Source: Cyclobacteriaceae bacterium
GTDB taxonomy: Bacteria > Bacteroidota > Bacteroidia > Cytophagales > Cyclobacteriaceae
Length of the DNA: 9,662 nucleotides
Direction of reading: 5' to 3'
Assembly (NCBI GenBank): GCA_030589835.1
Contig: JAUUZS010000114.1
Coordinates: forward strand, 1 to 9,662
Part shown: in pieces, positions 1-5,992 of the stretch
Position numbering within the stretch: the first letter of the stretch is position 1
How the letters are laid out: each line of letters begins with the position of its first letter
The notes under the pieces: generated by a model
What the model was told of the DNA's origin: nothing
The model's database searches: none
What the model saw: the letters and a program-made list of their open reading frames with translations, nothing else
Position numbers and translations under genes: made by a program

Positions 1-1
1 C

Positions 2-112
2 AATTTGCCTAATACTCAGGCATTTGCTGCATTGAGAAAGCCAAAAATTCATCAAAAATCTCAACATTTCAAAAATCAAGCACTTTATGGACAGACTCTA
101 AATAGAAGTTGA
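2..112 (+). CDS. Possible 3' end of a gene entering from the left (partial)
   Basis: One frame is open from the window edge to a TGA at 110-112, giving 36 residues that end in LNRS. The residues are rich in Gln, Lys and His, and I recognise no domain. All other frames on both strands contain stops here. A 36-codon open frame in this base composition can arise by chance, so this is only a candidate. It might be the C-terminal tail of a longer protein to the left, on the same strand as the small membrane protein at 308. Only the sequence to the left of the window can settle it. Confidence 0.3.
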   Translation, partial: NLPNTQAFAALRKPKIHQKSQHFKNQALYGQTLNRS

Positions 113-307
113 TTTAAAATTAGGGAGTTGCAGGGAAAGGCAGATTTTTTTTCACAGAATTTCGAAGCATTAACTTCTGAATCCCTAAAGCGGCAATTTC
201 TTTCGTACGTTTGTCATATCAATATTTGATACGCAATGGAGCCGTACCAGCTTAAAAGAGTAACCAATTTTATTGAAATCAGTTTATAGTTTATAAATAT
301 ACTTACT
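113..307. other. Non-coding spacer with a short palindrome
   Basis: No open frame of useful length was found on either strand. A run of eight T at 147-154 follows the possible partial gene, but I see no GC-rich stem before it, so it is not called a terminator. A 15-bp inverted repeat, TATCAA-TAT-TTGATA, lies at 217-231, about 75 bp before the start of the small membrane protein gene. It could be an operator, but nothing else supports that. Confidence 0.5.
217..231. promoter_or_regulatory. Perfect 6-bp-arm inverted repeat, possible operator
   Basis: TATCAATATTTGATA has arms TATCAA/TTGATA around a TAT centre. It sits upstream of the small Cys-containing membrane protein gene (308-454). AT-rich palindromes of this size can occur by chance, and the binding protein is unknown. 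Confidence 0.25.
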
Positions 308-454
308 GTGGTTCAAAACATACTATTAACCGTAATTTTCATTGCTGCATTGATCTATTTGGGTAGGTTTATCTATCGACAAATGCAGGCTGGGAAAGAT
401 GATGGTCATTGTGATAAATGCCTGCCTAAGCAAGCTGCAGAGAAAAGGAAGTGA
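308..454 (+). CDS. Small single-pass membrane protein with CxxC, FeoB-associated Cys-rich protein-like
   Basis: This is a 48-residue ORF starting at GTG (308) and ending in TGA (452-454); an in-frame TAG at 287-289 limits any upstream extension, and no ATG is available. Residues about 4-18 form a hydrophobic helix, followed by a short basic/aromatic stretch (GRFIYRQ) and a soluble tail with HCDKC near residues 34-38 and a Lys-rich end. This layout (N-terminal membrane helix, short tail with Cys pairs) resembles the small proteins often found beside feoB in Bacteroidota, thought to help ferrous iron uptake. Family members often have more Cys than the two seen here, and no feoB is visible, since the window ends 300 bp upstream. 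The architecture is seen; the iron role is inference from resemblance. It is too short for many gene callers and starts with GTG, so it could be missed or spurious. Confidence 0.5.
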   Translation: MVQNILLTVIFIAALIYLGRFIYRQMQAGKDDGHCDKCLPKQAAEKRK

Positions 455-479
455 AAGGGTTTGCGGTTTGAAGGGAGGA

Positions 480-672
480 AGAAAGTGGTAGTAGGCAGTG
501 GCAGTTGGCAGTGTCAGGAAGAAAGTGGCAGTGAAAGAAAGTGGCAGTTGGTAGTGTCAGGAAGAAAGTGGCAGTGAAAGAAAGTGGCAGGTGGCAGTGT
601 CAGGAAGAAAGTGGCAGTGAAAGAAAGTGGCAGTTGGTAGTAGTAGGTAGTTGCAGTGGCAGGAGGCAGTGG
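480..672. repeat. AGTGGCAG-type low-complexity repeat region
   Basis: This G/A-rich stretch is built of variations on GAAAGTGGCAGT, including GGCAGTGGCAGTTGGCAGT near 494-512 and a degenerate tail (TAGTAGTAGGTAGTTGCAGTGGCAGGAGGCAG pattern, about 637-669). Its core is a true 43-bp tandem array, listed separately. The long open frame on the opposite strand (514-735) is a repeat artefact of Leu/Pro/Thr/Phe runs and is not a gene. The region lies downstream of the minus-strand radical SAM gene and downstream of the plus-strand small membrane protein, so it sits between two convergent 3' ends. Confidence 0.8.
511..639. repeat. Three tandem copies of a 43-bp unit
   Basis: Copies occupy 511-553, 554-596 and 597-639. 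Copies 1 and 3 are identical; copy 2 differs at two positions near its end (AGGTGGCA instead of AGTTGGTA). Each unit contains two sub-repeats, GAAGAAAGTGGCAGT and GAAAGAAAGTGGCAGT, so the array probably grew by slippage or unequal exchange from a shorter motif. The near-identity of the copies implies recent expansion. No function is evident. Confidence 0.9.
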
Positions 673-691
673 AAAAGTTGGAAGATGGCTC

Positions 692-713
692 TGCACCCAG
701 TTCCTAGCACCTA
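692..713 (-). repeat. TAGGTGCTAGG-type dispersed repeat, overlaps the radical SAM stop codon
   Basis: Read on the minus strand, TAGGTGCTAGGAACTGGGT begins with the TAG stop codon (711-713) of the radical SAM gene and runs into its 3' flank. The related sequence at 4050-4116 shares TAGGTGC, GGAACTGGGT and CTAGGT blocks. Short G-rich tandem-like repeats of this kind occur between genes in many Bacteroidota genomes; their function is unknown. The repeat carries stop codons in two frames. Confidence 0.65.
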
Positions 714-1727
714 GACCTTTAATCCCTCGGTGCAATTTTTACATATATCTATATCATTTCTGTTTTTGAATAATTGTGATCTGAAATTTTGATACGGAAT
801 TCCATTCCAGATATCTTTAAAGGATTGATCATGAATGTTGCCCATTACATATCGGGCATCTTTATCAAAACAACAGGGAACGATATCGCCATCCCAGGTC
901 ATAACACAGGAATGCCACATTTTCCAGCAACTGTTCATCAGACCACTTTTTATGGAATATTGCTGTTGGTCATTTTGCCTGTAGCGACTGTATTTATTTT
1001 GATCGGGAATAAGGTCTGATCCTTTTTCAAAATCGTAAATCTGTGCAGTTTTAATTTCAAACTTATCAACTCCAAGCTTCCTGGCAAGCGCTTTGGCTTC
1101 TTTTATCTGATGGAGGTTATGCTGAAAAACGATGAATTGCAGAATAATGAAAGGCGTTTTTGTACGCATTTTTTTTCGTGCAGCGACCAAGTTGGCAATT
1201 CCGTCAACCACTTTCTCAAACTGCCCTCCAATCCTGTATTGCTCATAGCTGGCTTGATCTGTTCCATCCATGGAAATGATTATGCGGTCCAATCCGCTTT
1301 CTACCGTTTGCAAAGCCAGATCCTCCGATAAGTAATGACCGTTGGTTGAAGTCGCCGTATATATTTTTTTGGTATGCGCATAGTTGACAGCATCTAAAAA
1401 TTCCTGATTTAAATAGGGCTCTCCCTGAAAATAAAGTATTAAATAGACCAAATACTCATGGAGTTCATCGATCACCTTTCTAAAAGTGTCTTGCTGCATC
1501 ATTCCGGTAGGTCTGGAGAAAGACCTCAGTCCGCTGGGGCATTCCGGGCACCGAAGATTGCATGCGGTAGTAGGTTCTATTGAAATACTGTAAGGAAGGC
1601 CTGGATGTACCAATGATTTGCTTTGTTGCGCTTTTTTGAATCCTCGGTAGGTAGCCAAGGCGTTTTTCACACGATGTGCGTTTAGTTTACTTGCGAAATT
1701 AAATCCATCCAGAATCGCCTCTTTCAT
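711..1727 (-). CDS. Radical SAM/SPASM-type iron-sulfur enzyme, substrate unknown
   Basis: This 338-residue cytosolic protein has the radical SAM cluster motif CNLRCPEC (C56, C60, C63), which binds the [4Fe-4S] cluster that cleaves S-adenosylmethionine. It sits in a stretch reading SIEPTTACNLRCPECPSG. The C-terminal part holds a SPASM-like set of cysteines: C267, C274, C285, C286, C329 and C332, with the phrase GDIVPCC and a final CKNC. SPASM domains bind extra iron-sulfur clusters and occur in peptide-modifying enzymes and sugar or cofactor maturases. No substrate peptide or partner enzyme is visible nearby, so the reaction cannot be named. The ATG at 1727 gives a sensible N-terminus (MKEAILDGFNF). 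The stop TAG is the first three bases of a dispersed repeat, and a MITE-like element starts 11 bp upstream of the start codon, so both ends of the gene touch repeat sequence. Family assignment is firm; function is open. Confidence 0.93.
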   Translation of the reverse strand: MKEAILDGFNFASKLNAHRVKNALATYRGFKKAQQSKSLVHPGLPYSISIEPTTACNLRCPECPSGLRSFSRPTGMMQQDTFRKVIDELHEYLVYLILYFQGEPYLNQEFLDAVNYAHTKKIYTATSTNGHYLSEDLALQTVESGLDRIIISMDGTDQASYEQYRIGGQFEKVVDGIANLVAARKKMRTKTPFIILQFIVFQHNLHQIKEAKALARKLGVDKFEIKTAQIYDFEKGSDLIPDQNKYSRYRQNDQQQYSIKSGLMNSCWKMWHSCVMTWDGDIVPCCFDKDARYVMGNIHDQSFKDIWNGIPYQNFRSQLFKNRNDIDICKNCTEGLKV

Positions 1728-1737
1728 TAATTTATTT

Positions 1738-1938
1738 GGTTCTACTGTTATTTTAATGGAAACCTTTGTTGTAAGAGACGGAAGACCGAAGTCAGGAGTC
1801 GGAAGAAGAGGCTTCTATATAAGCAACTATTAACGTTTCTTAATTCTACTTTGGACTTTTTACTCGTTTTAACTTCGGTCTCCGGTCTTCCGACATCTGA
1901 CACTATCTATAATCTTTCATTAAATTCGTGGTAGAACC
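1738..1938. mobile_element. MITE-like 201-bp element with TIRs and 8-bp direct flanking repeats
   Basis: The element begins GGTTCTAC (1738-1745) and ends GTAGAACC (1931-1938), perfect 8-bp terminal inverted repeats. It is flanked by identical 8-bp direct repeats ATTTATTT at 1730-1737 and 1939-1946, as expected for a target-site duplication. Similarity of the two ends continues inward (a shared TTAATG block), and a further perfect 10-bp inverted pair, CGGAAGACCG/CGGTCTTCCG, lies at 1779-1788 and 1883-1892. An alternative 9-bp pairing is GACCGAAGT/ACTTCGGTC at 1784-1792 and 1872-1880. It contains no ORF of note. The structure is seen directly; calling it a MITE (non-autonomous element moved by a transposase elsewhere) is inference. 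The caveat is that the flanking repeat is only A and T. It sits between the divergent radical SAM and M1 genes, 11 bp from the radical SAM start. Confidence 0.55.
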
Positions 1939-1984
1939 ATTTATTTAAACATAAAAAAAAGTAAAGGTAAAAAAAATGAAGGCC

Positions 1985-1992
1985 TATATTTA
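1985..1992 (+). promoter_or_regulatory. Weak -7-like box upstream of the M1 gene leader
   Basis: TATATTTA matches seven of eight positions of the Bacteroidota -7 element TAnnTTTG. A start site about seven bases downstream would fall near 1999, just before the first hairpin of the structured leader. No -33 TTG is seen at the right distance, so support is weak. Confidence 0.2.
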
Positions 1993-2005
1993 GGTTCTGA
2001 TAATA

Positions 2006-2133
2006 AATGATGATTTTCGCATCATTAACCTGCAAAATGCAGGAAATATTGAATGATATTTTTTAATGCACATTAAAGTGCCCGCCTAGCGATGAATCAG
2101 GATATTGACCTTGGGTTCAAAACTTTATCGCTA
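2006..2133 (+). promoter_or_regulatory. Hairpin-rich leader upstream of the M1 aminopeptidase, possible cis-regulatory RNA
   Basis: Several perfect stems are packed into about 130 bp before the M1 start at 2175. They are AATGATG/CATCATT (2006-2012 with 2020-2026), CCTGCA/TGCAGG with an AAA loop (2029-2043), and an outer pairing ATCATT/AATGAT (2021-2026 with 2052-2057) that competes with the first stem. The last pairing is followed by six T (2059-2064). Next come GCACATTAAAGTGC (2068-2081) and a stem TAGCGAT/ATCGCTA (2087-2093 with 2127-2133), which reaches 10 bp if one G-U pair is allowed. That stem encloses a smaller TTGACC/GGTTCAA hairpin at 2105-2120. The mutually exclusive use of ATCATT resembles an attenuator, but I recognise no known riboswitch class, and an AT-rich spacer gives some stems by chance. 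Confidence 0.35.
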
Positions 2134-2174
2134 ATTGGAAAAATTTCATGAATTAGCAAGGATAAATATGGAAT

Positions 2175-4052
2175 ATGTGGAGATTGAGTAAAGCAGCAGG
2201 GATTATACTTGCTATAATTTTAAGTATGGTTTCGTGCCAGAATAAAAGCAAAAAGGATAAAGCAATTACAGTTATGGAAAAAAGAGTGTCAGATCCTCAT
2301 TCGTATTCACAACCGGAAGAAGTTGTTGTAACGCATCTGAAACTAGACTTGGTGGTCAATTTTGAGCAGAAACTCATTCAGGGCATTGCAGAGATTGAGT
2401 TTGATAAACGGGCGGGAGCGCAAAAATTAATATTGGATACAAAAGATTTGGATATTCATAATGTGAGCTATCCGCATGGAGAAAAGGCAACTTTTGTCTT
2501 GGGAGTAGCTGACCAACATCTTGGGTCAGCATTGGAAATTGCGTTAAATGATACGGACGATAGAGTAATTATAAGCTATTCGACAGGCCAGGGAGCGGAA
2601 GCTCTTCAGTGGCTGGAGCCCGGCCAAACGGCCGATAAAACGGCGCCCTTCTTATTCACTCAATCTCAGGCCATACTCGCCAGAAGCTGGATTCCTTTGC
2701 AGGATTCCCCGGGGGTTCGATTTACCTATACCGCAAAAGTGCAGGTGCCAAAAGGGTATTTGGCCTTGATGAGTGCTGAAAATCCTCAACATTCAAGTGA
2801 TGATGGTGTTTACCATTTTAAAATGGACCAGCCAATTCCCAGTTATTTAATGGCCCTGGCCGTTGGGCATATCGAATTTGCCTCTATAGGAGAGCGCACA
2901 GGGATTTATGCCGAACCTTCCATGATTGAGAAGTCAAAGAATGAATTTAGTGAGATGGATGAAATGCTGACCATTGCAGAAAAATTGTATGGTCCATACC
3001 AGTGGGATCGATATGATTTGATAGTGCTTCCACCTAGCTTTCCTTTTGGAGGCATGGAAAATCCGCGGATCACTTTTGCAACGCCTACCATCCTTGCCGG
3101 TGACAAGTCACTTACTTCACTTGTGGCTCATGAGCTAGCGCATTCCTGGTCGGGAAACCTTGTAACAAATGCCACCTGGAATGATTTCTGGTTAAATGAA
3201 GGATTTACCGTTTATTTTGAAACTCGGATTATGGAAGCATTGAAAGGGAAGGATTATGCGGATATGTTGGCATCGCTAAGCCTCCAGGGACTACTGGAGG
3301 AAGTAGAAGGATTTGAAATCAAGGGAAATTTAAATGACACGAAGCTCAAACTGGATTTGAACGGACGAAATCCGGATGATGGCATGACCGCTATTGCATA
3401 TGATAAAGGGTATTTTTTTCTGAAGTATCTAGAGGAATATGTTGGCCGCAATAAATTTGATGCATTTCTTATTGAATATTTTAAGGAACATGCTTTTAAA
3501 TCGAATCACACAGAAGCATTTCTTGATTTTCTGGATATCAATTTATTTCAAAAAAATAACATTGAGCCGGTTTCAGATCTGAAGGAGTGGATTTATGGTG
3601 TTGGCCTTCCTGAGACCTTGCCTGTTGTGGTATCTACCAGGTTTGAAAAAGTTGACCAATCCATTGCTGAATGGAGAAAGGGCAATGGATCTTTTAATAC
3701 AAAAGAGTGGTCAAGCCATGAGTGGGTTTATTTTATCAAGAACCTTCCCGATGACCTATCATTGAGTTCAATGGTACAATTAGATGAGAAGTATCATTTT
3801 ACTTTAAGTGGCAATTCAGAGATTTTGGGTGTTTGGTTTACGCTTTGTGCACGTTATTCATATGAACCTTCATTTGCAGCTATGGAGCAATTCCTGATTC
3901 ACACCGGAAGACGCAAGTTTTTAATGCCGATTTATCAGGAGCTTGCAAAGTCTGAAAAAGGAAAAGCCATAGCATTAGCAGTGTATAAAAAGGCAAGGCC
4001 AAACTATCACTTTGTGGCATACTCGTCAATTGACAAATTGTTGAACGGTTAG
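2175..4052 (+). CDS. M1 family aminopeptidase, leukotriene A4 hydrolase-like, lipoprotein
   Basis: This 625-residue zinc aminopeptidase aligns by eye along its length with LTA4H/aminopeptidase B-type M1 enzymes, which remove N-terminal residues from small peptides. It has the exopeptidase motif GGMEN (292-296), zinc ligands H319 and H323 in HELAHSW with catalytic E320, and the third ligand E342 in NEGFTVYFE. Y409 in AYDKG matches the catalytic tyrosine, and R579/K581 in GRRKF match the pair that binds the substrate carboxylate in LTA4H. The C-terminal part matches the LTA4H-type helical domain. The N-terminus has a hydrophobic signal and lipobox-like SMVSC, so C21 is probably lipidated. The following residues (QNKSKKDK) are basic rather than acidic, which argues for a periplasm-facing rather than surface-exposed lipoprotein. 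The ATG at 2175 is chosen because it gives the signal peptide; an ATG at 2168 stops after seven codons. The stop TAG forms part of a dispersed repeat. The gene converges with cstA. Confidence 0.96.
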   Translation: MWRLSKAAGIILAIILSMVSCQNKSKKDKAITVMEKRVSDPHSYSQPEEVVVTHLKLDLVVNFEQKLIQGIAEIEFDKRAGAQKLILDTKDLDIHNVSYPHGEKATFVLGVADQHLGSALEIALNDTDDRVIISYSTGQGAEALQWLEPGQTADKTAPFLFTQSQAILARSWIPLQDSPGVRFTYTAKVQVPKGYLALMSAENPQHSSDDGVYHFKMDQPIPSYLMALAVGHIEFASIGERTGIYAEPSMIEKSKNEFSEMDEMLTIAEKLYGPYQWDRYDLIVLPPSFPFGGMENPRITFATPTILAGDKSLTSLVAHELAHSWSGNLVTNATWNDFWLNEGFTVYFETRIMEALKGKDYADMLASLSLQGLLEEVEGFEIKGNLNDTKLKLDLNGRNPDDGMTAIAYDKGYFFLKYLEEYVGRNKFDAFLIEYFKEHAFKSNHTEAFLDFLDINLFQKNNIEPVSDLKEWIYGVGLPETLPVVVSTRFEKVDQSIAEWRKGNGSFNTKEWSSHEWVYFIKNLPDDLSLSSMVQLDEKYHFTLSGNSEILGVWFTLCARYSYEPSFAAMEQFLIHTGRRKFLMPIYQELAKSEKGKAIALAVYKKARPNYHFVAYSSIDKLLNG

Positions 4053-4116
4053 GTGCAGGATCCAGGCGCTGGGAACTGGGTACTAGGTACTGGGAACTGG
4101 CGTATAGGCACCTAGC
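4050..4116. repeat. TAGGTGC / CTGGGAACTGG dispersed repeat between convergent genes
   Basis: The repeat starts at the TAG stop codon of the M1 gene (4050-4052) as TAGGTGCAGG. CTGGGAACTGG occurs twice (4069-4079 and 4090-4100) as 1.5 copies of a 21-bp unit with GTACTAGGTA between. An opposite-oriented GCACCTAGCACCA closes the stretch just before the cstA stop. The same blocks occur at 692-713. No strong intrinsic terminator is seen for either convergent gene, so the repeat may mark or serve as the shared 3' end; that is inference. Confidence 0.65.
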
Positions 4117-4126
4117 ACCATCCTAT

Positions 4127-5767
4127 CTAAGGTACGAGAGGTGTTGTTTTGAAGAATACACTTTTAATGGCTTCGAAAACAAGGATCACTGACATGATGA
4201 GTAGAGTTGCAGAGATGATTCCTATGGTCGAAAAGCCGGATTGATAGACAAGTTGGGTAAGCGCCCATAAGGTCATACTCAACATAAAAATCATAGGGAT
4301 CAGGATAAAGATGGTCTTTTTTCCTTTTCGTTTTTGCCACACATAAACAACCAGAAGCGCAAGTCCCGCAAGGAGTTGGTTGGTGGCGCCAAAGACAGGC
4401 CATACGGCTTTCCATGCTGGAATTGGGTCGCCCGATGCATCGTGCAAGGTGATGAATGTGAAGGCCAGGGGAAGCACTAAAGTCGCGAGGGTAGACAAAT
4501 ATCGCGATGCAGAACTGTTGAGATTTAGTAGCTCTTCCAGAATATACCGTGCCAATCGTGTAGAAGTATCTAATGTAGTCAGCAGGAAAGTAGATACTGC
4601 AAGGATGCCAAAGGACAATCCGATTTCAAAAGGGATTCCAATGATGGATAGAAAATTGCCCATTCCGTTGCCAAATACTACCAGGGGAGCCTGATGTACC
4701 AGGGCATCATTTTTCACCAGCATGGCCACCGTAAAAAGTGCAATAACCGCCACCAGCCCTTCGATGAGCATGGCTCCATAGCCAATTTTCCGGGCATCAG
4801 TTTCGCAATTCAATTGCTTGGAGGTTGTTCCCGAGGCTACGATGGAATGAAATCCTGAGCATGCCCCGCAGGCAATGGTGATAAATAGTATTGGGAATAA
4901 GGTGCCTCTGTCAATATCGGCCCAGGTGGTGAATGCCGGGTATTGAAAATTAAAACCGCCAAAGATAATTCCAATAAAAGCACCAATTAACGAGGCATAA
5001 AGTAAAAAAGACGACAGATAATCTCTTGGTTGAAGAAGTGCCCATACCGGTGAAATGGCGGCGATAAATGCATAAATGATCAAAAGGATATTCCAAAATT
5101 TACCTGGGTTGGATTGAATAAAAACCGGCAAAACGGAAGAATTCAGTGGGAATTCATAGCCAATCCAAACTCCTACAAATACGAGTGGAACAAATACCAG
5201 AGACGCTCGGAATAAAGGTATTTTGAATTTGTAAAGAACCAATCCAAAAATAATTGCTAAAAACAGAAAAAGTGTAGAGGAAGTAGCAACTTCTCCATGC
5301 GACACAAAAGTAGTTGAGGTAAGATCTATAAATACCACCAGGACATACACCAGTGCCATCCAAATAAAAATCAGAAATAGTTTGTAGGACAAAGGAGTCA
5401 TGTATTCTTTGGCAATTTCAGCAATGGATTTGGCTTTATGCCTGATCGATGCGATTAGCGAAGAGAAATCATGAACGCCACCAATAAATATTGATCCGAT
5501 AACGACCCATAAAATGGCCGGCACCCACCCAAATGCTGCTGCAGCGATGATCGGCCCAACGATGGGGCCTGCCCCAGCAATCGAGGAGAAATGGTGCCCC
5601 AGCAGAACCGCAGTTTTTGTAGGGACTCTATCTATGCCATCATAGTCTGTGTGACTGGGCGTAGGACGGTTGTCGTCAATACCAAAATGGCGGTTCAGAA
5701 ACCTGCCGTAAAATCGGTAGGCTAAGACAAAAAGGAGTATGGAAATGACAAAAACAACTGCGAGCAT
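4127..5767 (-). CDS. cstA: CstA-family carbon starvation protein / pyruvate or peptide transporter
   Basis: This 546-residue inner-membrane protein has many hydrophobic segments. The N-terminal CstA domain shows its hallmark stretch GHHFSSIAGAGPIVGP (57-72), then GGVHDF (96-101), and later ACGACSGFHSIVASGTTS starting near residue 299. Family members include E. coli CstA and BtsT, pyruvate:proton symporters made on carbon starvation and once thought to carry peptides. The E. coli proteins are about 700 residues; this is the shorter form also seen in many other bacteria. Pyruvate is the likeliest substrate, but that cannot be read from sequence alone. The ATG at 5767 starts directly with a hydrophobic helix and fits the family N-terminus. 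It lies 225 bp downstream of fabD on the same strand, with a large inverted-repeat segment between, so it is probably transcribed separately. Confidence 0.95.
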   Translation of the reverse strand: MLAVVFVISILLFVLAYRFYGRFLNRHFGIDDNRPTPSHTDYDGIDRVPTKTAVLLGHHFSSIAGAGPIVGPIIAAAAFGWVPAILWVVIGSIFIGGVHDFSSLIASIRHKAKSIAEIAKEYMTPLSYKLFLIFIWMALVYVLVVFIDLTSTTFVSHGEVATSSTLFLFLAIIFGLVLYKFKIPLFRASLVFVPLVFVGVWIGYEFPLNSSVLPVFIQSNPGKFWNILLIIYAFIAAISPVWALLQPRDYLSSFLLYASLIGAFIGIIFGGFNFQYPAFTTWADIDRGTLFPILFITIACGACSGFHSIVASGTTSKQLNCETDARKIGYGAMLIEGLVAVIALFTVAMLVKNDALVHQAPLVVFGNGMGNFLSIIGIPFEIGLSFGILAVSTFLLTTLDTSTRLARYILEELLNLNSSASRYLSTLATLVLPLAFTFITLHDASGDPIPAWKAVWPVFGATNQLLAGLALLVVYVWQKRKGKKTIFILIPMIFMLSMTLWALTQLVYQSGFSTIGIISATLLIMSVILVFEAIKSVFFKTTPLVP

Positions 5768-5830
5768 GGTTATTCAAAATGATTTGAAAGACTAAAATGC
5801 ACAATTCATCTATTAAATAAAAATGCGAAG

Positions 5831-5980
5831 CCTCCAAGGTGGGCTGTCAAACATGTGGGATATTTAAAAATACCTTCACCCCATATTTGATTAGTAAACA
5901 CTTCCTCATTCCTCAGAGTCCATTTCATGTGACTCTGAGGGGGAGCCGGGTCAAGCAAAATTTACACCCCACCTTGGAGG
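5831..5980. repeat. 150-bp segment closed by perfect 13-bp inverted repeats
   Basis: CCTCCAAGGTGGG (5831-5843) and CCCACCTTGGAGG (5968-5980) are exact inverted repeats. Similarity continues a little further inward (CTGTCAAA against GTGTAAAT when compared in the same orientation). Inside lies a second perfect hairpin. No target-site duplication is visible at the ends, so I do not call it an insertion. It may be a degraded mobile-element remnant, or a structured RNA in the fabD 3' or cstA 5' untranslated region. There is no ORF inside. Confidence 0.6.
5911..5940. terminator. Perfect 10-bp hairpin downstream of fabD, possible terminator or structured RNA core
   Basis: CCTCAGAGTC (5911-5920) pairs with GACTCTGAGG (5931-5940) around a 10-nt loop. 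It is 53-82 bases past the fabD stop on the minus strand. No T-run follows on either strand, so it is not a classical Rho-independent terminator. Its position inside the larger inverted repeat suggests one composite structure. Confidence 0.35.
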
Positions 5981-5992
5981 TTTGGAGGATGG

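Noticed and set aside
514..735. 73-codon minus-strand frame rich in Leu, Pro, Thr and Phe
   Set aside because: It is a translation of the 43-bp tandem repeat and overlaps the radical SAM 3' end; the composition is that of a repeat artefact.
789..1331. Two plus-strand frames opposite the radical SAM gene
   Set aside because: They are shadows of a strongly supported minus-strand gene, with no domain resemblance.
2087..2133. Possible tRNA-like T-loop (GGTTCAAAAC) in the M1 leader
   Set aside because: No acceptor stem, anticodon arm or 70-90 nt cloverleaf can be formed around it.
2168..2191. Seven-codon ATG frame overlapping the M1 start, possible leader peptide
   Set aside because: It is too short to distinguish from chance, and there is no codon pattern typical of an attenuating leader.
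5831..5980. Calling the inverted-repeat segment a true insertion sequence or MITE
   Set aside because: No flanking direct repeat was found next to the 13-bp arms, so only a repeat/structure call is supported.
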